Shown piece after piece: positions 45,144-53,991 of a DNA stretch of 64,000 nucleotides (position 1 is its first letter; every line of letters begins with the position of its first letter). The stretch is from Pseudolabrys sp963742345 (GTDB lineage: Bacteria; Pseudomonadota; Alphaproteobacteria; Rhizobiales; Xanthobacteraceae): contig CAVULO010000005.1 of NCBI GenBank assembly GCA_963742345.1, positions 1 to 64,000 on the forward strand, in the 5' to 3' direction. The translations under genes were made by a program, and so were the position numbers. Below the pieces are notes generated by a model, which made no database searches, was not told the origin of the DNA, and was given only the letters and a program-made list of their open reading frames with translations.

Positions 45144-46918
45144 CCGAGATATTTCTGAATTCGATTCCATAACGTTTCGACGCGGCCAATCAGGCCGGTC
45201 GGTGCCTCCGGATCCGCCAGTCTTAAGCCGACCGTGGTCACGCGGCCGCCGGCAACCTTGTGCGCCAACAGGGCAATCGGCCCCAATTCCACGACGTCGC
45301 CGATCTTCACTCGGCGTCGAAGCTGCTCGCCGAAATAGTCAGCGAGCGTCACTTCGGTATGATCGGCGGCGACCTGGAGTTCATAGATTTCCGCCAAAGC
45401 ACCGAGTGTCGCGGTTCCAGGAACGAAGAAATCGCCAAGCAGCGCTGGATCGAGCGAAGCGGGCGCCGGCATCTTGACGAAGAACCGGTCGAGCGCCTGC
45501 GCTTTTTCAGGCGGCGCCAAAAGATAAACGTAATCTCCTTCGCGTACCGGATGCGCTTCAGCAGGCGTGAGAATTTCCTCGTTGCGAATGACCAATGTCG
45601 GGCGCGCCCAAGTCGGAATGAGTCCGCGTCGGAGGAACGGGCTGTTCGCAGGCACCGGATAACCGACAATCTCGCGCGCGAGCTGACCGGGCAGATCGAG
45701 CTCGACGCGGCGCGGAAGCGGATCGGCGCGAGCAAATGATATATCGAGCTTGCGGGCAGCCAATGCCACCGTCCAGCCCTGCACCAGCAGCGATGAGAGC
45801 ACCACCACGAAGGCGACGTCGAAATAAAGATAGGCGCCGGGTAACCCGACGAGCAGTGGAATCGAAGCGAGGAAGATACCGACGGCGCCCCTCAGCCCAA
45901 CCCAGGAGAGAAAGATTTTTTCGTTCCAATGAAACTTGAAAGGCGCCAGGCAGACGAAGACCGCTACCGGCCGAGCGATCAGCATCAGAACCAGCGCCAC
46001 CGACACCGAGCCGAACAGGCTGTCGGCCAGACGATGCGGCCAGGCCAATAGGCCGAGCAGAACAAACATTACGATTTGCGCCAGCCAGGTGACGGCATCA
46101 AGGAAGACGACGACGGAATTATGTGCACGTGTCTGCTTGTTACCGACCACCAGGCCGGCGAGATACACGGCGAGAAATCCCGACGCGTGCACCCCGTTGG
46201 CGAAAGCGAAGACAACCAGCGCACTTACGGCGACGAACGGCGCGTGCAGGCCTTGTGCCAGCATGAGCCGGTTGAGCACCAAAGCAATGATTTGCCCTCC
46301 CGCAAAACCGATGATGCAGCCGAGAATGGCATCGCGCAGGAACGTCACCAGCGCGTGCGACCAGCTTTGATCGCCGACCAGCAATATCTCCACCAGCAGC
46401 AACGCGAGAAAAATCGCGAAAGGATCGTTGGTCCCGGATTCCACCTCCAGCACGGCGCGCACGCGCGGCCGCAGCCGCAGGCCGCGCGCATTGATAAGGA
46501 AGAATACCGCTGCCGCATCGGTCGACGCCACCACCGCTCCGATGAGAAGAGCCTGCATCCAGCCGAGGCCAAGCACGTATTTCGCCACCGGCGCGGTGAG
46601 AAGTGCCGTGATCAGCACTCCCACAGTCGCCAGCGTCACCGACGGTGCAAGCACGTTGCGGAAACTGGCGAGGCGTGTGCGCAGACCGCCGTCGAACAGG
46701 ATCAGCGCCAGCGCGATCGAGCCGACCGTATAGGCGACGCCGACGTCGTCGAACTTGATGCCGCCCGGCCCACCCTCGCCGGCCAGCATGCCGACCAACA
46801 GAAACACCAGGAGCAGCGGCGCGCCAAAGCGTAATGCGATCAGGCTCGACAGAATGCCGGCAAGGACCAGCAGGCTGCCGAGCAATATGGCGAAACTGAC
46901 AGTGTCGAGCGATGCCAC
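45140..46918 (-). CDS. cvrA: Potassium/proton antiporter CvrA-like
   Basis: 592 residues. About 12 helices form a CPA1/NhaP2 antiporter (RFGAPLLLVFLLVGMLAGEGGPGG, GAVVASTDAAAVFFLINARG, VESGTNDPFAIFLALLLVEI, WVGLRGAVGIFLASIPLL). A TrkA-C-like domain (NEEILTPAEAHPVREGDYVYLLAPPEKAQALDRFF) and a CorC/HlyC-type domain (VTLADYFGEQLRRRVKIGDVVELG) follow. It likely exports K+ for osmotic and pH control. The start is GTG at 46918, with GGAGG 9 bases upstream inside a hairpin. Confidence 0.9.
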   Translation of the reverse strand: MASLDTVSFAILLGSLLVLAGILSSLIALRFGAPLLLVFLLVGMLAGEGGPGGIKFDDVGVAYTVGSIALALILFDGGLRTRLASFRNVLAPSVTLATVGVLITALLTAPVAKYVLGLGWMQALLIGAVVASTDAAAVFFLINARGLRLRPRVRAVLEVESGTNDPFAIFLALLLVEILLVGDQSWSHALVTFLRDAILGCIIGFAGGQIIALVLNRLMLAQGLHAPFVAVSALVVFAFANGVHASGFLAVYLAGLVVGNKQTRAHNSVVVFLDAVTWLAQIVMFVLLGLLAWPHRLADSLFGSVSVALVLMLIARPVAVFVCLAPFKFHWNEKIFLSWVGLRGAVGIFLASIPLLVGLPGAYLYFDVAFVVVLSSLLVQGWTVALAARKLDISFARADPLPRRVELDLPGQLAREIVGYPVPANSPFLRRGLIPTWARPTLVIRNEEILTPAEAHPVREGDYVYLLAPPEKAQALDRFFVKMPAPASLDPALLGDFFVPGTATLGALAEIYELQVAADHTEVTLADYFGEQLRRRVKIGDVVELGPIALLAHKVAGGRVTTVGLRLADPEAPTGLIGRVETLWNRIQKYLG

Positions 46919-46927
46919 GGCGAATCT

Positions 46928-46944
46928 CCTCCCGCTATAGGAGG
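46928..46944 (-). promoter_or_regulatory. Hairpin covering the cvrA ribosome site
   Basis: CCTCC and GGAGG arms (46928-46932 and 46940-46944) with a 7-base loop. On the minus strand the GGAGG nearest the GTG start is the ribosome site, so the stem could hide it. Confidence 0.4.
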
Positions 46945-47062
46945 GTTTCGCGCGCCTGAGAGCAACGGGAAATCAGTCGCAGGCAAACCCGCTCGTCCCC
47001 GTGGACGTGGGGACGCGGCCGAAATGAGTGGCTACCGTGGCGGTGTCAGGAAATGACCGCTA

Positions 47063-47998
47063 TTAAAACCCCACCTTGTCGCCGCCCTTGAGCGAGAGGA
47101 TTTCGCGCGCCTCATCGGGACCTGCGATCTCCAGTCCGAGACCTTCGAGGATCTTGCGCACATTGGTGACCTGCTGGGCGTTCGACTCGGCCAGCTTGCC
47201 GGCGCCGATCCAGAGTGAATCCTCCATACCGACCCGTACATTGCCGCCCATGGCCGCCGCAATAGCAGCAACGCGCATCTGGTTGGCGCCTGCACCGAGC
47301 ACCGACCAGTGATAGTTGTCGCCGAGAAGGCGGTCCGCGGTGCGCTTCATCATCATGACGTCCTCGGGATGCGGCCCAATACCGCCAAGGATGCCGAACA
47401 CCGACTGCACGAATAGCGGCGGCTTCACCAGACCACGATCGAGGAAGTGCCGCAGCGTGTAGAGATGCCCGATGTCGTAGCATTCGATCTCGAAGCGGGT
47501 ACCGTTCCCGGCGCAGGTGGTGAGGATATACTCGATGTCCGCGAAGGTGTTTTTGAACATGCCTGCGCGCGACCGTTCCAGATACGGCTCTTCCCAATCG
47601 TGTTTGAACTTGCCCTTGTAACGCGGGATCATCGGGTAGAGCCCGAAGTTCATCGTGCCCATGTTGAGCGAGGCAACTTCCGGTTTGAAAGTCGCAGCCG
47701 GCCGCACGCGCTCCTCAGCCGTCATCGTCGGCGCGCCACCGGTGGTGATATTCACCACGACGTTGGAGCGCTGCTTGATCACCTTGAGGAAAGGCGAAAA
47801 AGCCTCCGGCGTCTGATCGGGACGTCCATCCTGCGGGTTACGCGCGTGCAGGTGCACGATGGCAGCACCCGCCTCGGCCGCCCCGATGGCGGCATCGGCG
47901 ATCTCCTGGGCCGTTACCGGCAGATGCGGCGACATCGACGGCGTGTGAATAGACCCCGTAACAGCACAGGTAATGATGACTTTCCGCGACTTCGCCAT
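47063..47998 (-). CDS. Beta-keto acid cleavage enzyme (3-keto-5-aminohexanoate cleavage family)
   Basis: 311 residues of the BKACE family, TIM barrels that split beta-keto acids with acetyl-CoA. Typical motifs are VIITCAVTGSIHTPSMSPHLPVTAQEIADAAIGAAEAGAAIVHLHARNPQDGRPDQ, VVVNITTGGAP, MGTMNFGLYPM and VGMEDSLWIGAGKLAESNAQQV. The HLHAR motif gives metal ligands. The substrate class (amino, carnitine-derived or other) is undefined. It is divergent from a drug/metabolite transporter. Confidence 0.9.
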   Translation of the reverse strand: MAKSRKVIITCAVTGSIHTPSMSPHLPVTAQEIADAAIGAAEAGAAIVHLHARNPQDGRPDQTPEAFSPFLKVIKQRSNVVVNITTGGAPTMTAEERVRPAATFKPEVASLNMGTMNFGLYPMIPRYKGKFKHDWEEPYLERSRAGMFKNTFADIEYILTTCAGNGTRFEIECYDIGHLYTLRHFLDRGLVKPPLFVQSVFGILGGIGPHPEDVMMMKRTADRLLGDNYHWSVLGAGANQMRVAAIAAAMGGNVRVGMEDSLWIGAGKLAESNAQQVTNVRKILEGLGLEIAGPDEAREILSLKGGDKVGF

Positions 47999-48113
47999 GA
48001 GCTTTCCGTCCCCGTGAAGTGAGTGTTGTCGATTGGCAAATAGACTTGGCGGGCGATCCTAGAGTATCAGCCGGGCTGGCGTCACCCTGCTCGTTTTGAA
48101 CCTTTTGGAGCCC

Positions 48114-49010
48114 ATGGCCGTACCGGAAAAAGCGCATAGGCCGACAATGATCATCGGCATCGTATGCGGCACGCTCGCAGCCTTCGCGTGGGCAGCGGGC
48201 TTCGTGGTTGCAAAGCATGGTATCCAGATCGGCTTTTCTCCCGCCGATCTTGCGTTTCATCGCTTCTTCTGGTCCGGCCTGCTGATATTGCCGATGATTG
48301 TGCGCGAAGGCTTTCGCGACCTCGGCGGCGTCGGCTGGGGACGTGGATTTGTGATGAGCATCCTGTCCGGGCCGCCGCAGTCGCTGCTCGCTTATAGCGG
48401 CTTCATTTTGGTGCCGCTCGGCCATGGCACCACAATCCAGCCGGCTTGCGCGGCGCTGTCGGGGCTGATCCTCGCCTCGCTGATCCTCCACGAAAAGGCA
48501 ACCTCCCAACGCATCATCGGTGGCGCGATCATCATTGCCGGTCTGTTGATGTTCGGCGCTGAATCGCTTGCGACTATCGGTGGTCATGGCGTCGGCGGCG
48601 ACCTGTTGTTTGCAACCGCCGGATTGTTCTGGGCTACATTCGGGACGTTGCTTCGACTGTGGAATGTGCCCGGCACGCGGGCGGTAATAGCGGTCGGCGC
48701 CGTTTCGATGATCGCCTACGCGCCGGTTTATTTTTTCATCTACGGCCTGAGCGCGCTGGAACGACACAGCTTGCTCGAAAATCTCTTACAGGCCGTCGTA
48801 CAAGGCGGACTCGCCGGATCGTTGCCGATATACTTGTTTGCACATGCCGTAATCGCACTCGGCGGCGGCCGCGCTGCAACGTTCCCGGCTTTGGTGCCGG
48901 TGTTTGGCGTGGTGATAGGATTCCTTGCACTCGGGGTGGTTCCAAGTCTCGCACAATTCGCCGGCATGCTAATTGTACTGTTGGGCTTCCAATTCGCGTT
49001 GCGGCGCTAA
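48114..49010 (+). CDS. EamA/DMT family transporter
   Basis: 298 residues from ATG 48114 with ten predicted helices and two EamA repeats: IIGIVCGTLAAFAWAAGFVVAKHG to GRGFVMSILSGPPQSLLAYSGFILVPLGHGTTIQPACAALSGLILASLILHEKATSQRIIGGAIIIAGLLMFG, then the second half ending QFAGMLIVLLGFQFAL. It probably exports a small metabolite. It may serve the divergent BKACE gene. Confidence 0.88.
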   Translation: MAVPEKAHRPTMIIGIVCGTLAAFAWAAGFVVAKHGIQIGFSPADLAFHRFFWSGLLILPMIVREGFRDLGGVGWGRGFVMSILSGPPQSLLAYSGFILVPLGHGTTIQPACAALSGLILASLILHEKATSQRIIGGAIIIAGLLMFGAESLATIGGHGVGGDLLFATAGLFWATFGTLLRLWNVPGTRAVIAVGAVSMIAYAPVYFFIYGLSALERHSLLENLLQAVVQGGLAGSLPIYLFAHAVIALGGGRAATFPALVPVFGVVIGFLALGVVPSLAQFAGMLIVLLGFQFALRR

Positions 49011-49030
49011 CATACCTCGGACCCATCGCC

Positions 49031-49630
49031 CTACCGGAGTCCCTTGAACAGCATCCGGCAAGTTTGCTCGACGAAGTCCTTAGCCTTCGTGCGCGAGACA
49101 TGAAGTCTGCCGTGCAGAATCTGAGTCGCGACGCCTTGTAGCGCTGATACGAATAGCGCCGTGCGGACGTATGCGAGTTCGGGCTCGACGTCACTGTCTA
49201 TGAATGGTTGGCGGAACATCGCCATGGTTTTGGCCATCGCCGCCTCGAGACCGGGAAACGCCCCCTTCGTGTTGATGCGCGGACCAGCCATCACGGCAAA
49301 TAGGTTCGGCTGGTCGCGTGCGAACAAAAAGAACCCGACACCGGCCGCGACGAGAGCTTGTCCACCTTTCGGCTTCCCGGCCGACTGCTGTTTGACGCGT
49401 CGCTCCATAAGTCGCCAACCCTCCTCGGCAACCCGCGCCAGCAAAGACAATTTGTCGGGGAAATGCCGATAGACGGCGCGGTGGTTCACGCCAACGTCTC
49501 GCGCAAGCTCGCGCAGGCTAAGCGCCTCGGCACCGTCCGCTTCCAGCCGCCCGATCGCAGCTTCGACCAATGCCTCCGCCAGATTTCCGTGACGAAAGGT
49601 CTTACGTGTTTTGCGCCATTTGGCGGCCAT
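49031..49630 (-). CDS. TetR/AcrR family regulator
   Basis: 199 residues. The DNA-binding domain is RKTFRHGNLAEALVEAAIGRLEADGAEALSLRELARDVGVNHRAVYRHFPDKLSLLARVAEEGW. The C-terminal domain matches the WHG-type TetR C-terminus (RDQPNLFAVMAGPRI). It is divergent from the isoprenylcysteine-methyltransferase-like gene with a palindrome in between. Confidence 0.9.
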   Translation of the reverse strand: MAAKWRKTRKTFRHGNLAEALVEAAIGRLEADGAEALSLRELARDVGVNHRAVYRHFPDKLSLLARVAEEGWRLMERRVKQQSAGKPKGGQALVAAGVGFFLFARDQPNLFAVMAGPRINTKGAFPGLEAAMAKTMAMFRQPFIDSDVEPELAYVRTALFVSALQGVATQILHGRLHVSRTKAKDFVEQTCRMLFKGLR

Positions 49631-49705
49631 TCGTGATCTCGCTCGTCAAAATACGATTGCGCGCATAGCAGCCATTCCTTGACCCGAAAGCAAAGACTGA
49701 CATAA

Positions 49706-49720
49706 GTCTCCATTGGAGAC
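49706..49720. promoter_or_regulatory. Likely TetR operator
   Basis: A perfect inverted repeat GTCTCC-ATT-GGAGAC lies in the 109-base gap between the divergent tetR and methyltransferase genes. An in-frame TTG inside it (49713) is unlikely to be the true start. Confidence 0.5.
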
Positions 49721-49739
49721 AATTGAACGGACGTCAGTT

Positions 49740-50228
49740 ATGCAAAACACTTCACAAGATCATCCAAATATCATCATATTTCCGCCGATCATCCTTGCTG
49801 CCACAGTTGCGCTCGGGTGCGTTCTGCAATGGCTATTACCGATTGGGTCGCTCGCGATCGTGAGCCAAGCGTGGCGAGCCCCTGTGGGGGCTGGTGTGAT
49901 TCTCGCCGGCGTTTTGCTTGCGGCAACGGGTCGGCACATGCTGGTGCGGCTCGGCACCAATGTCAGTCCGCTGCAGCCAACGACGGCGCTTGCGACTGGC
50001 GGCATTTATAATTGGACGCGTAATCCACTGTACAGCGGCGGGATGCTCGTGATGTTTGGCATCGCGCTCGTTTTCGCGCTCGACTGGTTGATGCTCCTCA
50101 TTTTACCCAGCATCTTGATTCTGCACTTTGGTGTGGTGAGGCGCGAAGAACAATATCTCGAACAGAAATTTGGAGACGTATATCGACGATACAAAACGAG
50201 CGTCGCACGTTATGGCTTAGGGATTTAA
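49740..50228 (+). CDS. Isoprenylcysteine carboxyl methyltransferase-like membrane protein
   Basis: 162 residues from ATG 49740. Four transmembrane helices (IIIFPPIILAATVALGCVLQ, APVGAGVILAGVLLAATG, MLVMFGIALVFALDWLMLLILP). The ICMT/PEMT signature is GIYNWTRNPLYSGGMLV, then RREEQYLEQKFGDVYRRYKTSVARY. Family members methylate membrane-bound substrates with SAM; the substrate is unknown. It runs directly into the SAM methyltransferase gene. Confidence 0.82.
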   Translation: MQNTSQDHPNIIIFPPIILAATVALGCVLQWLLPIGSLAIVSQAWRAPVGAGVILAGVLLAATGRHMLVRLGTNVSPLQPTTALATGGIYNWTRNPLYSGGMLVMFGIALVFALDWLMLLILPSILILHFGVVRREEQYLEQKFGDVYRRYKTSVARYGLGI

Positions 50229-50231
50229 TGA

Positions 50232-50840
50232 GTGGCACCCCGTTTCATCGCGAGGCAGCTTTCGCGCCCGAATGGCTTTCTTGGTGCCGTGATCAGGCAC
50301 CTGATGAACCAACACAATGCGCGCATGAATGCGTTTGCCGTCCGCGAGCTCGGGCTCGACCCTTCAGATCGCGTGCTCGAAATCGGCTTCGGTGGCGGCG
50401 TTACACTGCCGTCGTTGATCGAGGCGGCCGCGTTCGTTGCCGGGATTGATCGCTCGATCGACGTAGTCGACTGGGCGCAGCGACGCTTTTCGAAACCGAT
50501 AAAGGCAGGCCGCGCGGAGTTCCGGCAAGGCAACGTAGAAGCGCTGCCGTTCGAGACAGCGGCGTTTGACAAGGTCTGTACGGTCAACACTGTCTATTTC
50601 TGGACGTCACTCGATGCAGGCTTCGGCGAGATTCATCGCGTTCTCAAGCCGCGAGGTCGCGTTGTTGTCGGCTTCCTCCCCAAGGACCGTATGGACCGAA
50701 TGGGAATGCCGCAAGACATCTTCACGACCCGCGCGCTGTCCGATGTCATCGAGGCACTCACTCGGGCAGGATTTAGCCGTGCAAGGGTCGATCGTCCCGA
50801 ACCGCAGACGCCGTGGAATGTAATCGTCGCGAGCCGGTAA
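50232..50840 (+). CDS. Class I SAM-dependent methyltransferase
   Basis: 202 residues with GTG start at 50232, four bases after the preceding stop. Motif I is VLEIGFGGGVTLP, followed by VAGIDRSIDVVDWAQRRF, FRQGNVEALPFETAAFDKVCTVNTVYFW and LKPRGRVVVGF. It resembles UbiE-like methyltransferases. With the preceding ICMT-like protein it forms a two-methyltransferase unit under TetR control. Confidence 0.88.
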   Translation: MAPRFIARQLSRPNGFLGAVIRHLMNQHNARMNAFAVRELGLDPSDRVLEIGFGGGVTLPSLIEAAAFVAGIDRSIDVVDWAQRRFSKPIKAGRAEFRQGNVEALPFETAAFDKVCTVNTVYFWTSLDAGFGEIHRVLKPRGRVVVGFLPKDRMDRMGMPQDIFTTRALSDVIEALTRAGFSRARVDRPEPQTPWNVIVASR

Positions 50841-50882
50841 GGGTCGCACGCTATCTCGAAGCCAAATCTGTCGAATACCGGC

Positions 50883-52134
50883 TTACGCCTCCGGACCGGC
50901 GTATTTACCTGCCGTCTCCGGAAACATGGTCTTGATGATTTTGAACTTGGATATGTCAACCGTTGCGTCCATGTGCATAAAAATCACCGCATCGCGCAAC
51001 ACTTTCTCAATGCCGAAGTCGAGCATGACGCCGTTGCCTCCGTGCAATTCGACAGCGTGCTGCGCGACCTTCATGATCTCTTCCGAGGCAAACATCTTGG
51101 CCATGTTCACCAGCGTTTCAGCCTCTGGCGCATTGTCATCCACCGCTTGCGCGGCGCGGTCGAGCAGCGCTCGCACGGCTTCGATTTTGGTCGCCATGTC
51201 GGCGAGCCGCAGCGCTACCGCCTGATGCTTGATCAGGATGCGGCCACCCTGCACGTAGTTCTGCACATAATCTGCCGTCGCCTCGAAGGCGCGTACGCCG
51301 ACGCCGAGAATTCTTGGCGGCCTGGATGATCTTGCCCGGACGAAAATACACGCCGGCCGAACCCATCGCGCTATCCTGCACCAGCAGATGGTCGTCCGGG
51401 ATGAACATATCCTCGAACACCATCTCGCCGTTGTTCATGAAGCGGCAGCCGAGCGTCTCGTTGCAGCGCGCGACCGTGAAGCCCTTGGTTTCGCGCGGGA
51501 CCAGGAAGGACGAAGTCCCCTGCAGCATACCGACTTTCGTGTTGGTATTGGCGTAGACCACGTAAAGGCTCGCGTCGTAACCATTGGAGATGAATTGCTT
51601 GCGCCCGTTGATCACCCAGCCGCCATTGGCCTTGACGGCCTTGGTCTGCATCGCCGCTTCCGGCACGTTGTAAGGCAGCCATCGGTCGGAGGCCCCGCGG
51701 GGTTCGGTCAAGCAATGCGCCATCAGAAACTGCGGCTCGGCCACTAACCGCTTGAACCATTTTTCCTGTAAATGCTTTGGCGCGAACTGCCGCAACAGTA
51801 CCGACACCTTCCAGTTCTGCACCATCTTGTCAGCGAGCCCTGAATCGCCGCGCGCGAGTTCTTCAGCGACAAGGGCAAAGGTCTTGACCTCGGTGCCTTT
51901 TTCGAGCTCCACACCGCCGTATTCTTCCGGAACGCCTAACGTACGAATGCCGATTTTCTCGGCTTCTTCCAGAATGCGCAGCGGTAACCGGTCTTCCGGA
52001 ACCATCGACCATTCGCGTTGCCAATTCTGCTTGATAAATGGCAGAACCACCTCATCAACGAAATCGCGGCAGCTCTGCCGCATCATCCGTTGCTCTTCGG
52101 ATAGTCCCCGGTCTGCGGATGTCCGGTCGAGCAT
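50883..52134 (-). pseudogene. Acyl-CoA dehydrogenase, one frameshift
   Basis: ATG 52134 is preceded by AAGGAAG. The N-terminal and middle domains are in one frame: SEEQRMMRQSCRDFVDEVVLPFI, MAHCLTEPRGASDRW, GWVINGRKQFISNGYDASLYVVYANT, GCRFMNNGEMVFEDMFIPDDHLL. An extra A at about 51313 shifts the reading. The rest (LGVGVRAFEATADYVQNYVQ and GGRILIKHQAVALRLADMAT to HAVELHGGNGVMLD) continues to a stop at 50883. The corrected protein is about 416 residues, with VAQHAVELHGGNG as the FAD-binding region. It oxidises an acyl-CoA; the chain type is not clear. Confidence 0.82.
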
Positions 52135-52173
52135 TGCAACTTCCTTCCTTACGCTGGTCACAAACGCGAAAAG

Positions 52174-53355
52174 CTACGCGGCCTTCCTGTTCGACAAAAA
52201 TTCGTCCATTCGGTCGAGCGCCTTCAGGATGTTTTCAGTCGAATTGGCGTAGGACAGTCGCACATAGCCTTCCCCAAGTATGCCGAAATCAGGCCCACCA
52301 ATAATGGCAACACCGGCGTCTTCCAGGAGCGACGATGCAAGTGCCTTGGCCTTCCACCCGGTGCGTTTGACGTTAGGGAAAGCGTAGAACGCGCCCTTCG
52401 GCGTGGCGCAGGAGACGCCGGGCAATTTGTTGAGCCCATCGACCACGACCTTTCGCCGTTTGTCGAACTCAGCAACCATTTTGGTCACTTCGTCCTGCGG
52501 ACCTTTTAGCGCGGCGAGGCCGGCATATTGCGCCGAAGCGTTGACACAGGAATGCAGGTTCACCGCGAGCTTGCGCGCATAGTCATAGAGTTTACCTGGC
52601 CACACCGCGTAGCCGAGCCGCCAGCCTGTCATGGCGTAAGTTTTCGACCAGCCATTGAGCAGGATCAGCCGGTCGCGGATCGATTGATACGACAGCAGGC
52701 ACACATGCCTCTCGCCGTCATAGACCATGTGGTCGTAAATCTCGTCGGACATGATGGCGACGTCCGGCCACTTCTCCAGTCCGGCGACCAGCTTGTCGAC
52801 TTCGGTCTTTGGAGTGACACCACCTGTCGGATTGGCCGGCGAGTTGAGGATCAAGAGCCGCGTGCGCGGCGTGATCAGCTTGAGTGTTTCTTCCGCCGAG
52901 AATGCAAACTCGTTCTCTTCGCGAACGGGCACGGGTACCGGTTTGGCGCCGGTGAACTCGATCATCGAGCGGTAAATCGGAAATCCGGGATCGGGATACA
53001 TGATTTCCGCGCCCGGTTCGCCGAACATCAATATCGACATGAACATGGTCGGCTTGCCACCGGGCATGATCATGACGCTGTCAGGCGAGACCTCGACCTT
53101 GAAACGCTTGGCGAGATCCGCGGCGACCGCTTCTCGCAGGGCCGGAATTCCGTTGGCGGGCGTGTAGCCGTGATGACCGTCTCGCAGGGCTTTCACCGCC
53201 GCCTCGACGATAAAATCGGGCGTTCGAAAGTCGGGTTGGCCGATGCCGAGATTGATGATGTTACGGCCCTGCGCGACCAGCGCATTGGCGCGGGCAAGCA
53301 CCGCAAAGGCGTTTTCCTCGCCGATGCGGTCAAAGGCCGCGTTTGTACGAAGCAT
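52174..53355 (-). CDS. PLP-dependent class I aminotransferase
   Basis: 393 residues of the AspC-like subgroup: FAVLARANALVAQGRNIINLGIGQPDFRTP, YTPANGIPALREAVAADLA, LLILNSPANPTGGVTPK, MSDEIYDHMVY, and the PLP lysine in NGWSKTYAMTGWRLGYAV. C-terminal GYVRLSYANSTENILKALDRM. It transfers amino groups between an amino acid and a keto acid; aspartate or aromatic substrates are most likely. It is adjacent to an acyl-CoA dehydrogenase on the same strand. Confidence 0.92.
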   Translation of the reverse strand: MLRTNAAFDRIGEENAFAVLARANALVAQGRNIINLGIGQPDFRTPDFIVEAAVKALRDGHHGYTPANGIPALREAVAADLAKRFKVEVSPDSVMIMPGGKPTMFMSILMFGEPGAEIMYPDPGFPIYRSMIEFTGAKPVPVPVREENEFAFSAEETLKLITPRTRLLILNSPANPTGGVTPKTEVDKLVAGLEKWPDVAIMSDEIYDHMVYDGERHVCLLSYQSIRDRLILLNGWSKTYAMTGWRLGYAVWPGKLYDYARKLAVNLHSCVNASAQYAGLAALKGPQDEVTKMVAEFDKRRKVVVDGLNKLPGVSCATPKGAFYAFPNVKRTGWKAKALASSLLEDAGVAIIGGPDFGILGEGYVRLSYANSTENILKALDRMDEFLSNRKAA

Positions 53356-53488
53356 GACTGCAAACCTCCCGCTCGGGCGCCCCTCGCGGCATCGGTGCGG
53401 AGGCGCCTCTTCATTGAGGCGTGCAGTTCACCCGATCAGGCGGTAAAAATCAAACGCTCACGGCGTCTTCGCCAAATGTACCGGGCGC

Positions 53489-53758
53489 TCAATCGTCGCC
53501 GCCAAGGCGGCCGCTGATGTCCCGCAAGAGCTGGAAGCGGATATTTGGATCGGGATCATCGCCGAGATACGTGCCGCTGAAATAAAGCGGGCCAGCCGGA
53601 ACCAGGTTGGTGCCTCGCTCTCTCGGATTGGTTCGAGCCTCCGTAGATGAGGCAGCGACTTTCTTGTGCTTGCGCGTCGTCGCGGCATCGGCGGACGACG
53701 CTAACACAAAAGCCGCAGCCAAAGTGGCAGCGAGAACTTTGAGTGGAAGCGAAGACAT
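53489..53758 (-). CDS. Small secreted protein, unknown
   Basis: 89 residues. A signal peptide (SLPLKVLAATLAAAFVLASSADA) is followed by a polar region and LYFSGTYLGDDPDPNIRFQLLRDISGRLG. The tail looks like a conserved short motif of rhizobial proteins. Function unknown. Confidence 0.6.
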   Translation of the reverse strand: MSSLPLKVLAATLAAAFVLASSADAATTRKHKKVAASSTEARTNPRERGTNLVPAGPLYFSGTYLGDDPDPNIRFQLLRDISGRLGGDD

Positions 53759-53991
53759 GGCAATCCTCTGGGACCTGTTTGGGATGCCCTTCGCTTACCG
53801 AATTGCGGCAGCAGCGCAAAGTAAAAGCAACGTCAAATCGATCACATCTGAGTGTCGGAATATTGCGACGCCTCGGGTGTTTACCGCGATCAAATTGCCC
53901 GACGCAGAATGACCACCCGCTACAGTCGACATTGCAATCATGGCGCCATTGGAGGCATTGTCGCATTGCCGCCGCCTGCCGGGGCAAGGAC

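Noticed and set aside
45936..46834. Long plus-strand frames opposite cvrA
   Set aside because: His/Gln/Arg-rich shadows of a well-conserved antiporter gene.
47838..48767. 309-codon minus-strand frame over the DMT transporter
   Set aside because: Antisense to a clear EamA transporter and without any conserved motif.
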